Assembly: GCA_934654585.1 (NCBI GenBank)
Contig: CAKUGF010000003.1
Coordinates: forward strand, 1-64,000
From: an uncultured Collinsella sp.
GTDB lineage: Bacteria > Actinomycetota > Coriobacteriia > Coriobacteriales > Coriobacteriaceae
Direction: 5' to 3'
DNA length: 64,000 nt
The position numbers were made by a program, and so were the translations under genes. A model generated the notes under the pieces. That model had not been told where the DNA came from. It saw only the letters and a program-made list of their open reading frames with translations, and made no database searches. Position 1 is the first letter of the stretch; each line of letters begins with the position of its first letter. Below, in pieces: positions 15,747 through 24,384 of this stretch.

Positions 15747-17360
15747 ATGGCCATCATCAACAAGGGTATGTCCAGGCGTTCGTTCCTCGGCCTCACCGGC
15801 AGCGTCGCTACTGTCGCCGGCTTTGGTCTCACCGGCTGCGGTGGCAGCTCTAGCGACGAGGGTTCCGCTTCCGGTTCCACCGATTCCGCCAACCGTGGCG
15901 GTGGCGTGATCACCGCTGGTTCCGCTTACGCTCCGTCCAGCTTCGACCCCGCCAGCACCGGCTCCGCTGTGGGCCTGGGCGCTAACTGGCACGTCATCGA
16001 GGGCCTCTACGGCATCGATTACCACGACTACAGCACCTTCAACGAGCTCGCCACCGATGATCCCAAGTCCGTGGACGACACCACCTTCGAGGTCACCATC
16101 CGCAAGGGCGCCAAGTTCTCCGACGGCACCGAGGTCACCGCTGACGACGTCGTCGCCTCCTACACCGCTTGCGCCGCTTCCGCTACCTATGCTCCGTTCT
16201 TCCAGCCCTTCGAGTCCATCGAGGCCAAGGACGCCAGCACCGTGACGGTCAAGACCAAGGTCCCCAACTTCTCCCTGCTCAAGGATCGTCTGGCCATCAT
16301 CCGCGTCACCCCTGCCACCCAGACCGAGGAGGATCGCGCCAAGCAGCCGATCGGCTCCGGTCCCTGGATGTACGACGCCATCTCCGATACCGAGATCACC
16401 CTGGTTCCCAACCCCGAGTACAACGGCGAGTATGCTGCTGAGGACGAGAAGATCCAGTACAGCATCCTGACCGACCCCACCGCTCGCGTCACCGCTCAGC
16501 AGGAGGGCTCCACGCTCGTTATGGAGCTCGTCACCGCTGACGCCGTCGACCAGCTCGAGAGCGCTGGCTGCAAGATCGACAACGTTCAGGGCTTCGGCAC
16601 CCGCTTCGTTATGTTCAACGTCGCCAAGGAGCCTTGGAACAACGTCAAGGTCCGTCAGGCCGTCATGTACGCGCTCGACACCGAGAAGATGATCAGCAAC
16701 ACCTTCGCCGGCCTTGCCACCGCTGCCAGCTGCTACCTGCCCAAGAGCTTCACCAACTATCATGAGGCTTCCACGGTGTACAAGACTGACGCCAAGAAGG
16801 CCAAGAAGCTCATCGAAGAGTCTGGCATCACCCCGGGCGCCATCACCCTGCGCACCACCGACAACGAGCAGATCAAGGGCATGGCCGCTCAGGTCAAGAA
16901 CGACCTCGACGCTCTCGGCTTCGACGTGACCATCCAGACCGACACCTCGGCTGCCACCTACGCTGCCATCGACGGCGGCGAGGCCTACGACATCCTCCTC
17001 GCTCCTGGCGATCCGTCCTGCTTCGGCGCCGACCCCGACCTGCTGCTCAACTGGTGGTACGGCGACAACGTCTGGATGCAGACCCGTTGCCCGTGGAAGG
17101 AGTCCGCTGAGTGGGAGAAGCTCCACGGTCTCATGGACGAGGCTCTTGCCGCCGAGGGCGACGAGCAGCAGAAGAAGTGGAACGAGTGCTTCGACATCAT
17201 CGCCGACAACGCTGTTCTGTACCCCGTCGTCCACGTCAAGACCGTCTCCGCTTCCTGGGACGATCCGTCTACCGCGCCCAACGGCGAGGCCCTCGATGGC
17301 TTCAAGGGCATCGGCACGACGAGCATGTCCTTCAGGGGCGTTGCGACCGTCAAGGCGTAA
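15747..17360 (+). CDS. ABC transporter substrate-binding lipoprotein, family 5 (probable sialic-acid binding)
   Basis: This 537-residue SBP_bac_5 protein is anchored outside the membrane. MSRRSFLGL is a twin-arginine-type export signal, and GLTGC is a lipobox whose Cys (about residue 29) would be lipidated. The mature part has the family pattern of IRKGAKFSDGTEVTADDV and VRQAVMYALD. Relatives mostly bind oligopeptides. Here the position ahead of nanA, a ROK kinase and nanE supports a sialic-acid ligand, as in the Haemophilus SatABCD system, which belongs to the same transporter family. GATAGGAGAAG precedes the ATG. GC is high and codon use is biased, typical of a highly expressed gene. Confidence 0.82.
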   Translation: MAIINKGMSRRSFLGLTGSVATVAGFGLTGCGGSSSDEGSASGSTDSANRGGGVITAGSAYAPSSFDPASTGSAVGLGANWHVIEGLYGIDYHDYSTFNELATDDPKSVDDTTFEVTIRKGAKFSDGTEVTADDVVASYTACAASATYAPFFQPFESIEAKDASTVTVKTKVPNFSLLKDRLAIIRVTPATQTEEDRAKQPIGSGPWMYDAISDTEITLVPNPEYNGEYAAEDEKIQYSILTDPTARVTAQQEGSTLVMELVTADAVDQLESAGCKIDNVQGFGTRFVMFNVAKEPWNNVKVRQAVMYALDTEKMISNTFAGLATAASCYLPKSFTNYHEASTVYKTDAKKAKKLIEESGITPGAITLRTTDNEQIKGMAAQVKNDLDALGFDVTIQTDTSAATYAAIDGGEAYDILLAPGDPSCFGADPDLLLNWWYGDNVWMQTRCPWKESAEWEKLHGLMDEALAAEGDEQQKKWNECFDIIADNAVLYPVVHVKTVSASWDDPSTAPNGEALDGFKGIGTTSMSFRGVATVKA

Positions 17361-17420
17361 GACTCGCTTGAGTCATGTGCAGGGCGTCGGTCGTAAGGCA
17401 ACGTCCTCATAGTTGAAACA

Positions 17421-17454
17421 AAGACCCGGGCGGCTTCGATGTCGCTCGGGTCTT
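17421..17454 (+). terminator. Hairpin between substrate-binding protein and permease genes
   Basis: AAGACCCG-N18-CGGGTCTT forms a stable stem 60 bases after the stop and lacks a T-run. Such hairpins commonly give the binding-protein gene more stable or more abundant transcript than its permease genes. Confidence 0.55.
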
Positions 17455-17515
17455 GTAATGAGTATCCATACTCATATACCAGTTGGTCCTACCGACAAAA
17501 GAAAGGGGAGAGAAC

Positions 17516-18472
17516 GTGAACAACTTTCTACGTTTGATTGGAAGGCGTCTCGTGGCGCTGCCGATCATGGCATTGGGCGTCACCGTCCTGGTGTTCTTCC
17601 TTATGTCGTTCTCCAAGACCGACCCCGCCTATACGGCGTTGGGTGACGGTGCCTCGCCCGAGGCGGTTGCCGAGTACCATGAGAAGTATGGTCTGGACGA
17701 CCCCTGGCCTGTGCGCTACGTGCGCTACATGGGCGATTTGATCCATGGCGACATGGGCACCTACGGTGCTGCCCGCAACTCCGTTGCCAAGCGCATCTCC
17801 ACGGCCCTGCCCGTCACGATGCAGCTGACCTTTATCGGTCTTGCCATCGGCGCGGTCGTCTCGTTTTTGCTTGGCGTCATCGCGGCACTGTATCGCGATA
17901 AATGGCCGGACCAAGTGATCCGCGTCTTCTCCATCGCCGGTCTGGCAACCCCGTCGTTCTGGCTTGCCGTTCTGTTGATTCTGCTGTTCTCTTCCTACCT
18001 TAAGCTGCTCCCGGCGTCTGGTGCCCTTCCGCACTTCACCACCAACCCGGCAGGTTATATGGCGCGTATGATCATGCCCGCCATCGCCCTGGCATTCCCG
18101 CTGACGGGCCAGATGACCCGTATCGTGCGTACCGCCATGGTCGAGGAACTCGACAAGGACTACGTCCGCATGGCCCGCGGCGCCGGCGTTCCCGAGAAGG
18201 TTGTCGTCGGTATCAACGTTTTGCGCAACGCGCTGATCACCCCGGTCACCACCCTCGGTCTTAAGATCGGTTACCTTATGGGCGGCGCCGTCGTCATCGA
18301 GGTCATCTTCAACCTCCCAGGCATGGGTACTGCGATTTTGCAGGGCGTTCAGGGCAACGAGGCGAACCTGGTTCAGGGCGTCGTTATCGTCGTTGCTCTT
18401 GCCTTCATCATCATCAACATCGTGGTTGACATGCTCTACCTGCTCATCAACCCGCGCATCAGGACGGTGTAG
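17516..18472 (+). CDS. ABC transporter permease, DppB/OppB family
   Basis: This 318-residue integral membrane protein has about six helices. MALGVTVLVFFLMSF forms the first segment. The EAA loop region includes DYVRMARGAGVPEKVV, and GGAVVIEVIFNLPGMG is a characteristic DppB C-terminal block. The GTG at 17516 follows GAAAGGGGAG. It is the first membrane subunit of the putative Sat-like sialic-acid importer. The next gene starts four bases after its stop. Confidence 0.85.
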   Translation: MNNFLRLIGRRLVALPIMALGVTVLVFFLMSFSKTDPAYTALGDGASPEAVAEYHEKYGLDDPWPVRYVRYMGDLIHGDMGTYGAARNSVAKRISTALPVTMQLTFIGLAIGAVVSFLLGVIAALYRDKWPDQVIRVFSIAGLATPSFWLAVLLILLFSSYLKLLPASGALPHFTTNPAGYMARMIMPAIALAFPLTGQMTRIVRTAMVEELDKDYVRMARGAGVPEKVVVGINVLRNALITPVTTLGLKIGYLMGGAVVIEVIFNLPGMGTAILQGVQGNEANLVQGVVIVVALAFIIINIVVDMLYLLINPRIRTV

Positions 18473-18475
18473 ATT

Positions 18476-20491
18476 ATGGTAAAGATTCGAGAGAAGCAAA
18501 CCGAGCAGCTCGAGAAAGCTGCCTCCAAGGGGCTTAAGCTCGGTGGCTGGAAGAAGATGACGCTGTCTTCTAAGATCGCCGCCGTCGTGCTGGTGCTGGT
18601 CGCCCTGACTGCGATTCTGGCACCCCTTCTTGCCCCCTATAGCCCGGTCGAGATCTTTACGGCTCGCCAGGCTCCCGGTAACGGATTTATCTTCGGTACT
18701 GATGACAAGGGCCGCGACATTCTGTCGCGTATGCTCTACGGCGGCCGTTACTCGCTGATCATCGGCTTTGGCGCTACCGCCATGGCTCTGGTCTGCGGTT
18801 CGGTCGTGGGCGCCCTCGCGGCGGTTTCGCGCAAGTCCGTTTCCGAGGCGATCATGCGCATCCTGGACATCATCATGTCCATCCCGGGCATCGCCCTCGC
18901 TGCCGTGTTCGTTTCCATCCTGGGCAACTCCGTGCCGTCGATCATCTTCGCCATCGGATTTATGTACACCCCGCAGATCGCCCGTATCGTGCGCGCCAAC
19001 ATCGTGTCCGAGTACGGCGAGGATTATGTTCGCGCGGTCATCGTTTCCGGTGCCAAGGCTCCGTGGATTTTGATCAAGCATGTTCTGCGTAACTGCATCG
19101 CCCCGATTATGGTCTTCACCGTCACCCTGGTCGCCGACGCCATCATCTTCGAGGCCTCGCTGACCTTCATCGGCGCCGGCATCCAGGAGCCCACCGCAAC
19201 GTGGGGCAACATCCTCGCCGACGCCCGCGGCGGCGTGCTTGCCGGCCGTTGGTGGCAGGCGCTGTTCCCGGGCCTGGCCATCATGATCACCTGCCTGGCG
19301 CTCAACATCCTCTCCGAGGGCATTACCGACGCCATGGCCGCTGCTCCCTCTGCCGCCCTGGATCCGACCGATTCCTCCAAGCGCCGCGAGGCCGACCTGC
19401 TGGTCTCTGACCCCGTTCGCGCCTACAAGGAGCAGGCCCAGTCCCTGTCCGCCCGTCTTGGCGCCCTGCGCGATGTCGAGCTCAAGCGTAATGACCGCCA
19501 CGTGCCCGATGAGTCCGTTGAGCCGATCCTTTCGGTCCGCGATTTCTGCATCCAGTTTGAGCATCATGGTGACATCAACGTCGTCGACCACGTCAACTTT
19601 GATGTCCGTCCTGGCCAGACCATGGGCCTGGTCGGCGAGTCCGGCTGCGGTAAGTCCATCACCACGCTGGCCATCATGGGTCTGACCGACGATGACGAGC
19701 ACCTTTCCGGTGAGGTTCTCTGGGAGGGCCGCGACCTGCTCAAGATGAGCAAGAAGGAGTGGTTCGGCCTGCGCGGTACCGATATCGCCATGGTCTACCA
19801 GGACGCCCTGTCCTCGCTCAACCCCTCCATGCTCATCTCTGCCCAGATGAAGCAGCTCACCAAGCGCGGTGGCACCCGTAGCGCCGAGGAGCTCCTGGAG
19901 CTCGTGGGTCTCGACCCCAAGCGCACGCTCGAGAGCTACCCGCACGAGCTTTCCGGTGGCCAGCGTCAGCGTGTTCTGATCGCTATGGCACTCACCCGTG
20001 ACCCCAAGCTGGTCATTTGCGACGAGCCCACGACCGCTCTGGACGTTACCGTCCAGAAGCAGGTTATCAAGCTGCTCAACGACCTTCAGGCCAAGCTCGG
20101 CTTTGCCATGATCTTCGTTTCGCATGACCTGGCGCTGGTCGCCGAGGTCGCCCACAACATCACGGTTATGTACGCCGGTCAGGTTATCGAGCAGGCGCCC
20201 ACCAAGGAGCTGCTCACCAACCCGATCCACGAGTACACCCGCGGTCTTCTGGGCTCCGTTCTGTCCATCGAGAGCGGTTCGGGCCGCCTGCATCAGGTGC
20301 CCGGCGCCGTTCCGAGCCCGCGCGATTTCCCCAAGGGCGATCGCTTCGCGCCCCGCTCGAGCCATCCGCGCATTGGTCTGGACACCCGTCCGGTCTTCAA
20401 GCGCGTGCCCGGCACCGAGCACTTCTATTCCGAGCTCCCCGACGAGGTGCTCAAGGCAAATGGTTTGACCCCTCACGCGGAGGTGATGTAG
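18476..20491 (+). CDS. ABC transporter permease-ATPase fusion (DppC-DppD type)
   Basis: This 671-residue two-domain protein combines both halves of a transporter side. Residues about 25-290 are a DppC-like permease: GTDDKGRDILSRMLYGGRYSL, then the EAA loop with EYGEDYVRAVIVSGA. After a 50-residue linker, residues about 340-620 are a DppD ATPase with Walker A GESGCGKS, Q-loop, signature LSGGQRQR and Walker [13 protein letters not shown]. It ends in the oligopeptide-ATPase C-terminal extension, which here lacks the usual Cys-rich motif. A similar permease-ATPase fusion occurs in the SatABCD/SiaEFGI sialic-acid transporters, which supports the substrate assignment. Confidence 0.85.
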   Translation: MVKIREKQTEQLEKAASKGLKLGGWKKMTLSSKIAAVVLVLVALTAILAPLLAPYSPVEIFTARQAPGNGFIFGTDDKGRDILSRMLYGGRYSLIIGFGATAMALVCGSVVGALAAVSRKSVSEAIMRILDIIMSIPGIALAAVFVSILGNSVPSIIFAIGFMYTPQIARIVRANIVSEYGEDYVRAVIVSGAKAPWILIKHVLRNCIAPIMVFTVTLVADAIIFEASLTFIGAGIQEPTATWGNILADARGGVLAGRWWQALFPGLAIMITCLALNILSEGITDAMAAAPSAALDPTDSSKRREADLLVSDPVRAYKEQAQSLSARLGALRDVELKRNDRHVPDESVEPILSVRDFCIQFEHHGDINVVDHVNFDVRPGQTMGLVGESGCGKSITTLAIMGLTDDDEHLSGEVLWEGRDLLKMSKKEWFGLRGTDIAMVYQDALSSLNPSMLISAQMKQLTKRGGTRSAEELLELVGLDPKRTLESYPHELSGGQRQRVLIAMALTRDPKLVICDEPTTALDVTVQKQVIKLLNDLQAKLGFAMIFVSHDLALVAEVAHNITVMYAGQVIEQAPTKELLTNPIHEYTRGLLGSVLSIESGSGRLHQVPGAVPSPRDFPKGDRFAPRSSHPRIGLDTRPVFKRVPGTEHFYSELPDEVLKANGLTPHAEVM

Positions 20492-21319
20492 ATGAGCGAG
20501 ACCGCAGTCAACGGCGTCGAGCCGATCATCTTCCTTGATGACGTCCACGTCACCTTTAGGACCCGTACCGGTTCGATTCTGCACCCCAACCTGGTTCATG
20601 CTGTCCAGGGTGTAACGATTAAGCTTATGCCCGGCCAGACGATCGGCATCGTCGGCGAGTCCGGTTGCGGCAAGTCCACCACCGCCAACGTCATGTGCGG
20701 CCTGCAGGCCCCCACGAGCGGCAAGGTCTACTTTAAGGGTAAGGACGTTACCAAGCGCACCGCCGAGGACCGTCGTCACATGGGTCGCGTTATCTCGGTC
20801 GTGTTCCAGAATCCGGCCACGGCGCTCAACCCTCGCATGGTCGTTCGCGAGCAGCTGCTCGACCCCATGCGCGTTCACAACCTGGGTACCGAGGCCGAGC
20901 AGGAGAAGCGCGTCAAGGAGCTCCTGGAGCTCACCGGCCTTCCCAGCTCTGCCGCCGAGGTTCTTCCCGGCCAGCTTTCGGGCGGCCAGCGCCAGCGCGT
21001 CGCAATCGCCCGCGCCCTGTCGCTGAACCCCGATGCCATCATCGCCGACGAGCCCACCTCGGCTCTGGACGTTTCGGTCCGCGCGCAGATTCTGAACCTG
21101 CTGACCGACCTTAAGAAAGAACTCGGCCTGGCCATGGTGTTCATCAGCCATGACATCCAGACGGTCCGCTATATTTCTGACGACATCGTCGTCATGAATG
21201 GCGGCAAGATCGTCGAGCAGGGTGAGGCCAAGCAGGTCTTCCAGCACCCGCAGGACCCCTACACCAAGATGCTGCTCGGCGCTGCGCCGTCGCTGCTTCA
21301 TCCCAAGCTCGGCGAGTAG
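20492..21319 (+). CDS. ABC transporter ATP-binding protein, DppF/OppF family
   Basis: This 275-residue ATPase has Walker A GESGCGKST near residue 57, signature LSGGQRQR, Walker B AIIADEPTSALD and the H-loop ISHDIQTV. The start follows the previous stop directly, indicating translational coupling. Together with the ATPase half of the fusion protein it would form the heterodimeric motor of the importer. It lacks the long C-terminal Cys-rich tail of peptide-transporter OppF proteins. Confidence 0.87.
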   Translation: MSETAVNGVEPIIFLDDVHVTFRTRTGSILHPNLVHAVQGVTIKLMPGQTIGIVGESGCGKSTTANVMCGLQAPTSGKVYFKGKDVTKRTAEDRRHMGRVISVVFQNPATALNPRMVVREQLLDPMRVHNLGTEAEQEKRVKELLELTGLPSSAAEVLPGQLSGGQRQRVAIARALSLNPDAIIADEPTSALDVSVRAQILNLLTDLKKELGLAMVFISHDIQTVRYISDDIVVMNGGKIVEQGEAKQVFQHPQDPYTKMLLGAAPSLLHPKLGE

Positions 21320-21399
21320 CCTCGCTTTCCCTCCCGTGCGCCCGGCTTCCTTGCCGGGCGCACCTCCGTTGCGATTTCGAAAGGTTTGGTTCACGAGCC

Positions 21400-22377
21400 A
21401 TGCCAAGCGCTCAGGAGCTACAACAGCAATTTGGTGCGTATCGGGGCGCTATGCCCCGTCCATCGGATTTCGAACTCTTTTGGAAGGACCGCATGGCCGA
21501 GGCCGATGCCGTCGAGCTCGACTATGCGATTGAGACGGCTCCGGTTGCCGATTCCACGACCTGTCAGTTTTTCGATCTCTGGTATACCGGCATGTGTGGT
21601 GCTCGCCTGCATGCCAAGTACCTCAAGCCGGTCTCGGACGAGCCCGTGCCGTTGGTACTTCAGTTCCACGGATATCCCGGTGCCAGCCGCAGCTGGTTTG
21701 AGCAGGCGTCGTTTGCAGGCATGGGCATGGCGCTCATCGCCCTCGATTGCCCCGGCCAAGGGGGTCCCTCCGAGGATATTGGCGGCTTTGAGGGCACGAC
21801 GGTCGCCGGTCATATCGTCGCCGGTATCGACGGCGATCAGGCCAATCTCTATTACGTTCGCCTGCACCAGGACATTCGCATCCTGTGCCGTATCGTTCGC
21901 GAGCTCGAGGGCATCGATCTTGCCCGCGTGTTTGTGAACGGCGCGTCGCAGGGCGGCGGGTTGGGCATTGCGACATGCGCGCTCAACAGCGAGCTTGTCA
22001 ATCGTGCCGCCATCCTCTATCCCTTCTTGTCGGACTTCCGTCTGGTTTGGGATCTGGATGCCGACGATATTGCCTACGAGGGCCTGCGTTATTGGTCGCG
22101 TTGGTTTGACGAGGACTCGACTCGTATCGAGGAAGCCTATGCCAAGCTGGCGTATTTCGACTCCAAGAACTTTGCCCCCATGGTTACGTGCCCCGTGCTG
22201 TTTGGCACGGGCACGGCCGATATCGTCTGTCCGCCGGCGACGCAGTTTGCGGTGTACAACAACCTCTCCTGCGAAAAGCGCCATGAGTTCTTTGAGGGCT
22301 TTGGCCACGAGGAGATTCAGGACTTTGACGATCTGATCATTCCGTTTTTCTGCGAGGGAGGGGAGGCTCATGTCTAA
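21400..22377 (+). CDS. AXE1-family acetyl esterase (cephalosporin-C deacetylase-like)
   Basis: This 325-residue alpha/beta-hydrolase of the acetyl-xylan esterase/Cah family is probably cytosolic (no signal). The nucleophile elbow is NGASQGG with Ser183. The Asp is in GTGTADIVCPP and the His in FEGFGHEE. LQFHGYPGASRSW is the oxyanion block. In this setting, between a sialic-acid transporter and nanA, removing O-acetyl groups from imported host sialic acids is a reasonable role. Characterised family members take xylooligosaccharide or cephalosporin acetates, so this is inference. The next gene overlaps it by 8 bases. Confidence 0.82.
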   Translation: MPSAQELQQQFGAYRGAMPRPSDFELFWKDRMAEADAVELDYAIETAPVADSTTCQFFDLWYTGMCGARLHAKYLKPVSDEPVPLVLQFHGYPGASRSWFEQASFAGMGMALIALDCPGQGGPSEDIGGFEGTTVAGHIVAGIDGDQANLYYVRLHQDIRILCRIVRELEGIDLARVFVNGASQGGGLGIATCALNSELVNRAAILYPFLSDFRLVWDLDADDIAYEGLRYWSRWFDEDSTRIEEAYAKLAYFDSKNFAPMVTCPVLFGTGTADIVCPPATQFAVYNNLSCEKRHEFFEGFGHEEIQDFDDLIIPFFCEGGEAHV

Positions 22378-23221
22378 GTGCGAGAGCAATGTCGACGAGC
22401 TGATTGTCCCCGAGCTTGTGGAGATTCCCGGAACGGTTTCGTCAAGGCTCGCTGAATATCGGGACTGGCACGGTGATGTCCAGGCAGATGTTTCTGATTT
22501 GGAGACATGCGCTTCAAACCTTGAAATTCAAGGCCTGACCATTACGGCGATTGACTTTGGCAATCCTTGTGCCCGTTACTCGGAGGTTTCCTTTGAGCTC
22601 GGTGCGGATGTGGTCCACGCTCGTTTGATTGAGCCCGTCGGCCGTGCCCGGGTATCCGAGTTCGTGCCGCTGTGCCTGATGTTCCACGACATCGACCGGC
22701 CCGTACGCGGATGGCATCACATGACGAGATTTGCCGCCATGGGGTATGCCGTCCTCGCTTTGGATGACGATGTCGTTGGCGCAGGTGACCTACAGCGGGG
22801 GATTGCCTCGCCCGCTTTTGTCGAGCGCGTCCACTGGGGTTGCGCGATGGCGAAGGTTGCGCGCGATCTCGATGGCATCGACTCGGACCGCATCTTTGCG
22901 TGGGGCGAGGGCCTTGGCGGCGGCATCGCGCTGGCGGTTTCCGCACTGGACGGGCAGGGTCTTGCCTGTACGGCAATCGCCAACCCACTTCCTGACGGCC
23001 TTGAGGCACTGTCGTCTCGGGTGCGCGGCTCGGTGCTCATGGGTACATCGCTCATGGATGCCGTAAGTGATCCCAAGGGGCAGTTTGCCGTATTCAACGG
23101 TCTTGAGTGCGACCGGAGGCATATCATCTATGCCAAATACGCTCACGAGCGCATCAACGCGTTCGAAAACGAAGTCGTCGACTTCTTTAACCAAACGTTC
23201 TACCCGTGTTCTTTGGCCTAG
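22370..23221 (+). CDS. AXE1-like protein lacking the catalytic serine (probable pseudo-enzyme)
   Basis: This 283-residue paralogue is translationally coupled to the esterase before it. The same fold landmarks are visible (LCLMFHDID, SVLMGTSLMDAVSDP, AKYAHER, QFAVFNGLECDRRH), and the Asp and His positions are kept. The nucleophile elbow, however, reads GEGLGG: the Ser of GASQGG is replaced by Gly181. It is therefore unlikely to hydrolyse esters by the family mechanism. It may form a heteromer with its neighbour, bind a ligand, or be a decaying duplicate. The open frame shows no disruption. Confidence 0.75.
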   Translation: MSKCESNVDELIVPELVEIPGTVSSRLAEYRDWHGDVQADVSDLETCASNLEIQGLTITAIDFGNPCARYSEVSFELGADVVHARLIEPVGRARVSEFVPLCLMFHDIDRPVRGWHHMTRFAAMGYAVLALDDDVVGAGDLQRGIASPAFVERVHWGCAMAKVARDLDGIDSDRIFAWGEGLGGGIALAVSALDGQGLACTAIANPLPDGLEALSSRVRGSVLMGTSLMDAVSDPKGQFAVFNGLECDRRHIIYAKYAHERINAFENEVVDFFNQTFYPCSLA

Positions 23222-23289
23222 ACGGCCTGGACACTGCCAACAAGAGCGGGCGGCACAGGGTCGCCCGCCAGACAGCTAAGGAGATTCTT

Positions 23290-24210
23290 GTGGCAACTCA
23301 GAAATTCACCGGCGTTATCCCTCCCGTCGTTGTTCCCGATACCGAAGATCACCAGCTCGACGTTGCCTCCTTTGAGCGCAGCATCAACCGCATGATCGAT
23401 GCCGGCGTCGATGGCCTGTTCTTCCTGGGCTCCTCGGGCGAGGTCGTCTTCTCCACCGACGAGCGCCGTCGCCAGATCATTGCCGAGGCCGTCCGTATCG
23501 TCGACCACCGCGTGCCCGTCCTGGTCGGTATCATCGATACCGAGACCGAGCGCATGATTGAGCACGGCAAGGTCGCTCAGGAGCTGGGCGCCGATGCCCT
23601 CGTCGCCACCTGCCCGTTCTATGCCCTGCAGGGCATGACCGAGGTCGAGGAGCACTTCCGCATCCTGCACGAGGAGCTCGACCTGCCCATCTTTGCCTAT
23701 GACATTCCCGTCTGCGTTCACACCAAGCTCCCCTGGAAGCTCCTTGCCAAGCTCGGCGCCGAGGGCGTCCTTGCTGGCGTCAAGGATTCCTCGGGTGATG
23801 ACATCTCGTTCCGCTACCTCGTTCAGGAGAACGAGAAGAACGGCCATCCGATGAGCATCCTCACCGGTCATGAGGTTGTCGTCGACGGCGCTTACCTCGG
23901 TGGCGCCGATGGTTCCGTCCCGGGTCTCGCCAATGTTGAGCCCGAGGGCTACGTGCGCCAGTGGAAGGCCGCTCAGGCCGGCGACTGGGCTACCGTCAAG
24001 GCCGAGCAGGATCGCCTTAACGAGATCTCCCACATCTGGGATGTCACCTCGGGCGTTCAGGGCTATGCCGGTGGCGTCGGTGCCTTCAAGACCGCTATGA
24101 ACCTCATGGGTATCTTCGACAGCCCGACCATGCCGCGCCCGGTGAAGGCCATGACCGGCGAGAACGTCGAGGCGATTAGGAAGGTCCTCCAGGACAACGG
24201 TCTCCTGTAA
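23290..24210 (+). CDS. nanA: N-acetylneuraminate lyase (DHDPS/NAL superfamily)
   Basis: NanA cleaves N-acetylneuraminate to pyruvate and N-acetylmannosamine. The 306-residue TIM barrel keeps the Schiff-base Lys165 (GVKDSSGD), the catalytic Tyr137 (AYDIPV), which match E. coli NanA numbering, and the carboxylate-binding GSSGE at residues 47-51. The GTG at 23290 is the start: AAGGAG precedes it, while upstream in-frame codons run into the previous gene. Dihydrodipicolinate synthase-type or other keto-acid aldolase activity is possible within this superfamily, but the flanking ROK kinase and nanE favour sialic-acid lyase. Confidence 0.82.
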   Translation: MATQKFTGVIPPVVVPDTEDHQLDVASFERSINRMIDAGVDGLFFLGSSGEVVFSTDERRRQIIAEAVRIVDHRVPVLVGIIDTETERMIEHGKVAQELGADALVATCPFYALQGMTEVEEHFRILHEELDLPIFAYDIPVCVHTKLPWKLLAKLGAEGVLAGVKDSSGDDISFRYLVQENEKNGHPMSILTGHEVVVDGAYLGGADGSVPGLANVEPEGYVRQWKAAQAGDWATVKAEQDRLNEISHIWDVTSGVQGYAGGVGAFKTAMNLMGIFDSPTMPRPVKAMTGENVEAIRKVLQDNGLL

Positions 24211-24241
24211 AGCTTCCCCAGGCACCCGACCTCGCCGTTCA

Positions 24242-24284
24242 ACCGTGTGGCCATGACCCATTAGGTCAATGGCCACACGGTTTC
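24242..24284 (+). terminator. Intrinsic terminator after nanA
   Basis: A stem of about 17 bp with one bulged base (ACCGTGTGGCCAT... with its complement ending in CACACGGT) is followed by TTT. It would end the transporter-esterase-nanA transcript before the kinase gene. Confidence 0.75.
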
Positions 24285-24384
24285 TCGGCAATCTCGGGCA
24301 CCTGGAAAACCTTTACCCGCGCTGTGACGGCTAGCCTGACGGCGCATTTCCTGTAGTTGTTTTTTATCTCCGAAGGAGAACGAC

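Noticed and set aside
15729..17234. 500-codon minus-strand frame opposite the nan substrate-binding protein
   Set aside because: Gly/Val/Asp-rich shadow frame without motifs; the plus strand encodes a complete lipoprotein.
17528..21406. Very long minus-strand open frame (almost 1,300 codons) across the transporter genes
   Set aside because: It is the reverse-frame shadow of high-GC, highly biased transporter genes. The product is low-complexity, has no family motifs, and the plus strand shows complete ABC transporter domains.
22370..23221. Second esterase gene as a pseudogene
   Set aside because: The frame is intact, overlaps its neighbour in the coupled manner and keeps fold landmarks; only the nucleophile is lost, so it is listed as a CDS for a probable pseudo-enzyme.
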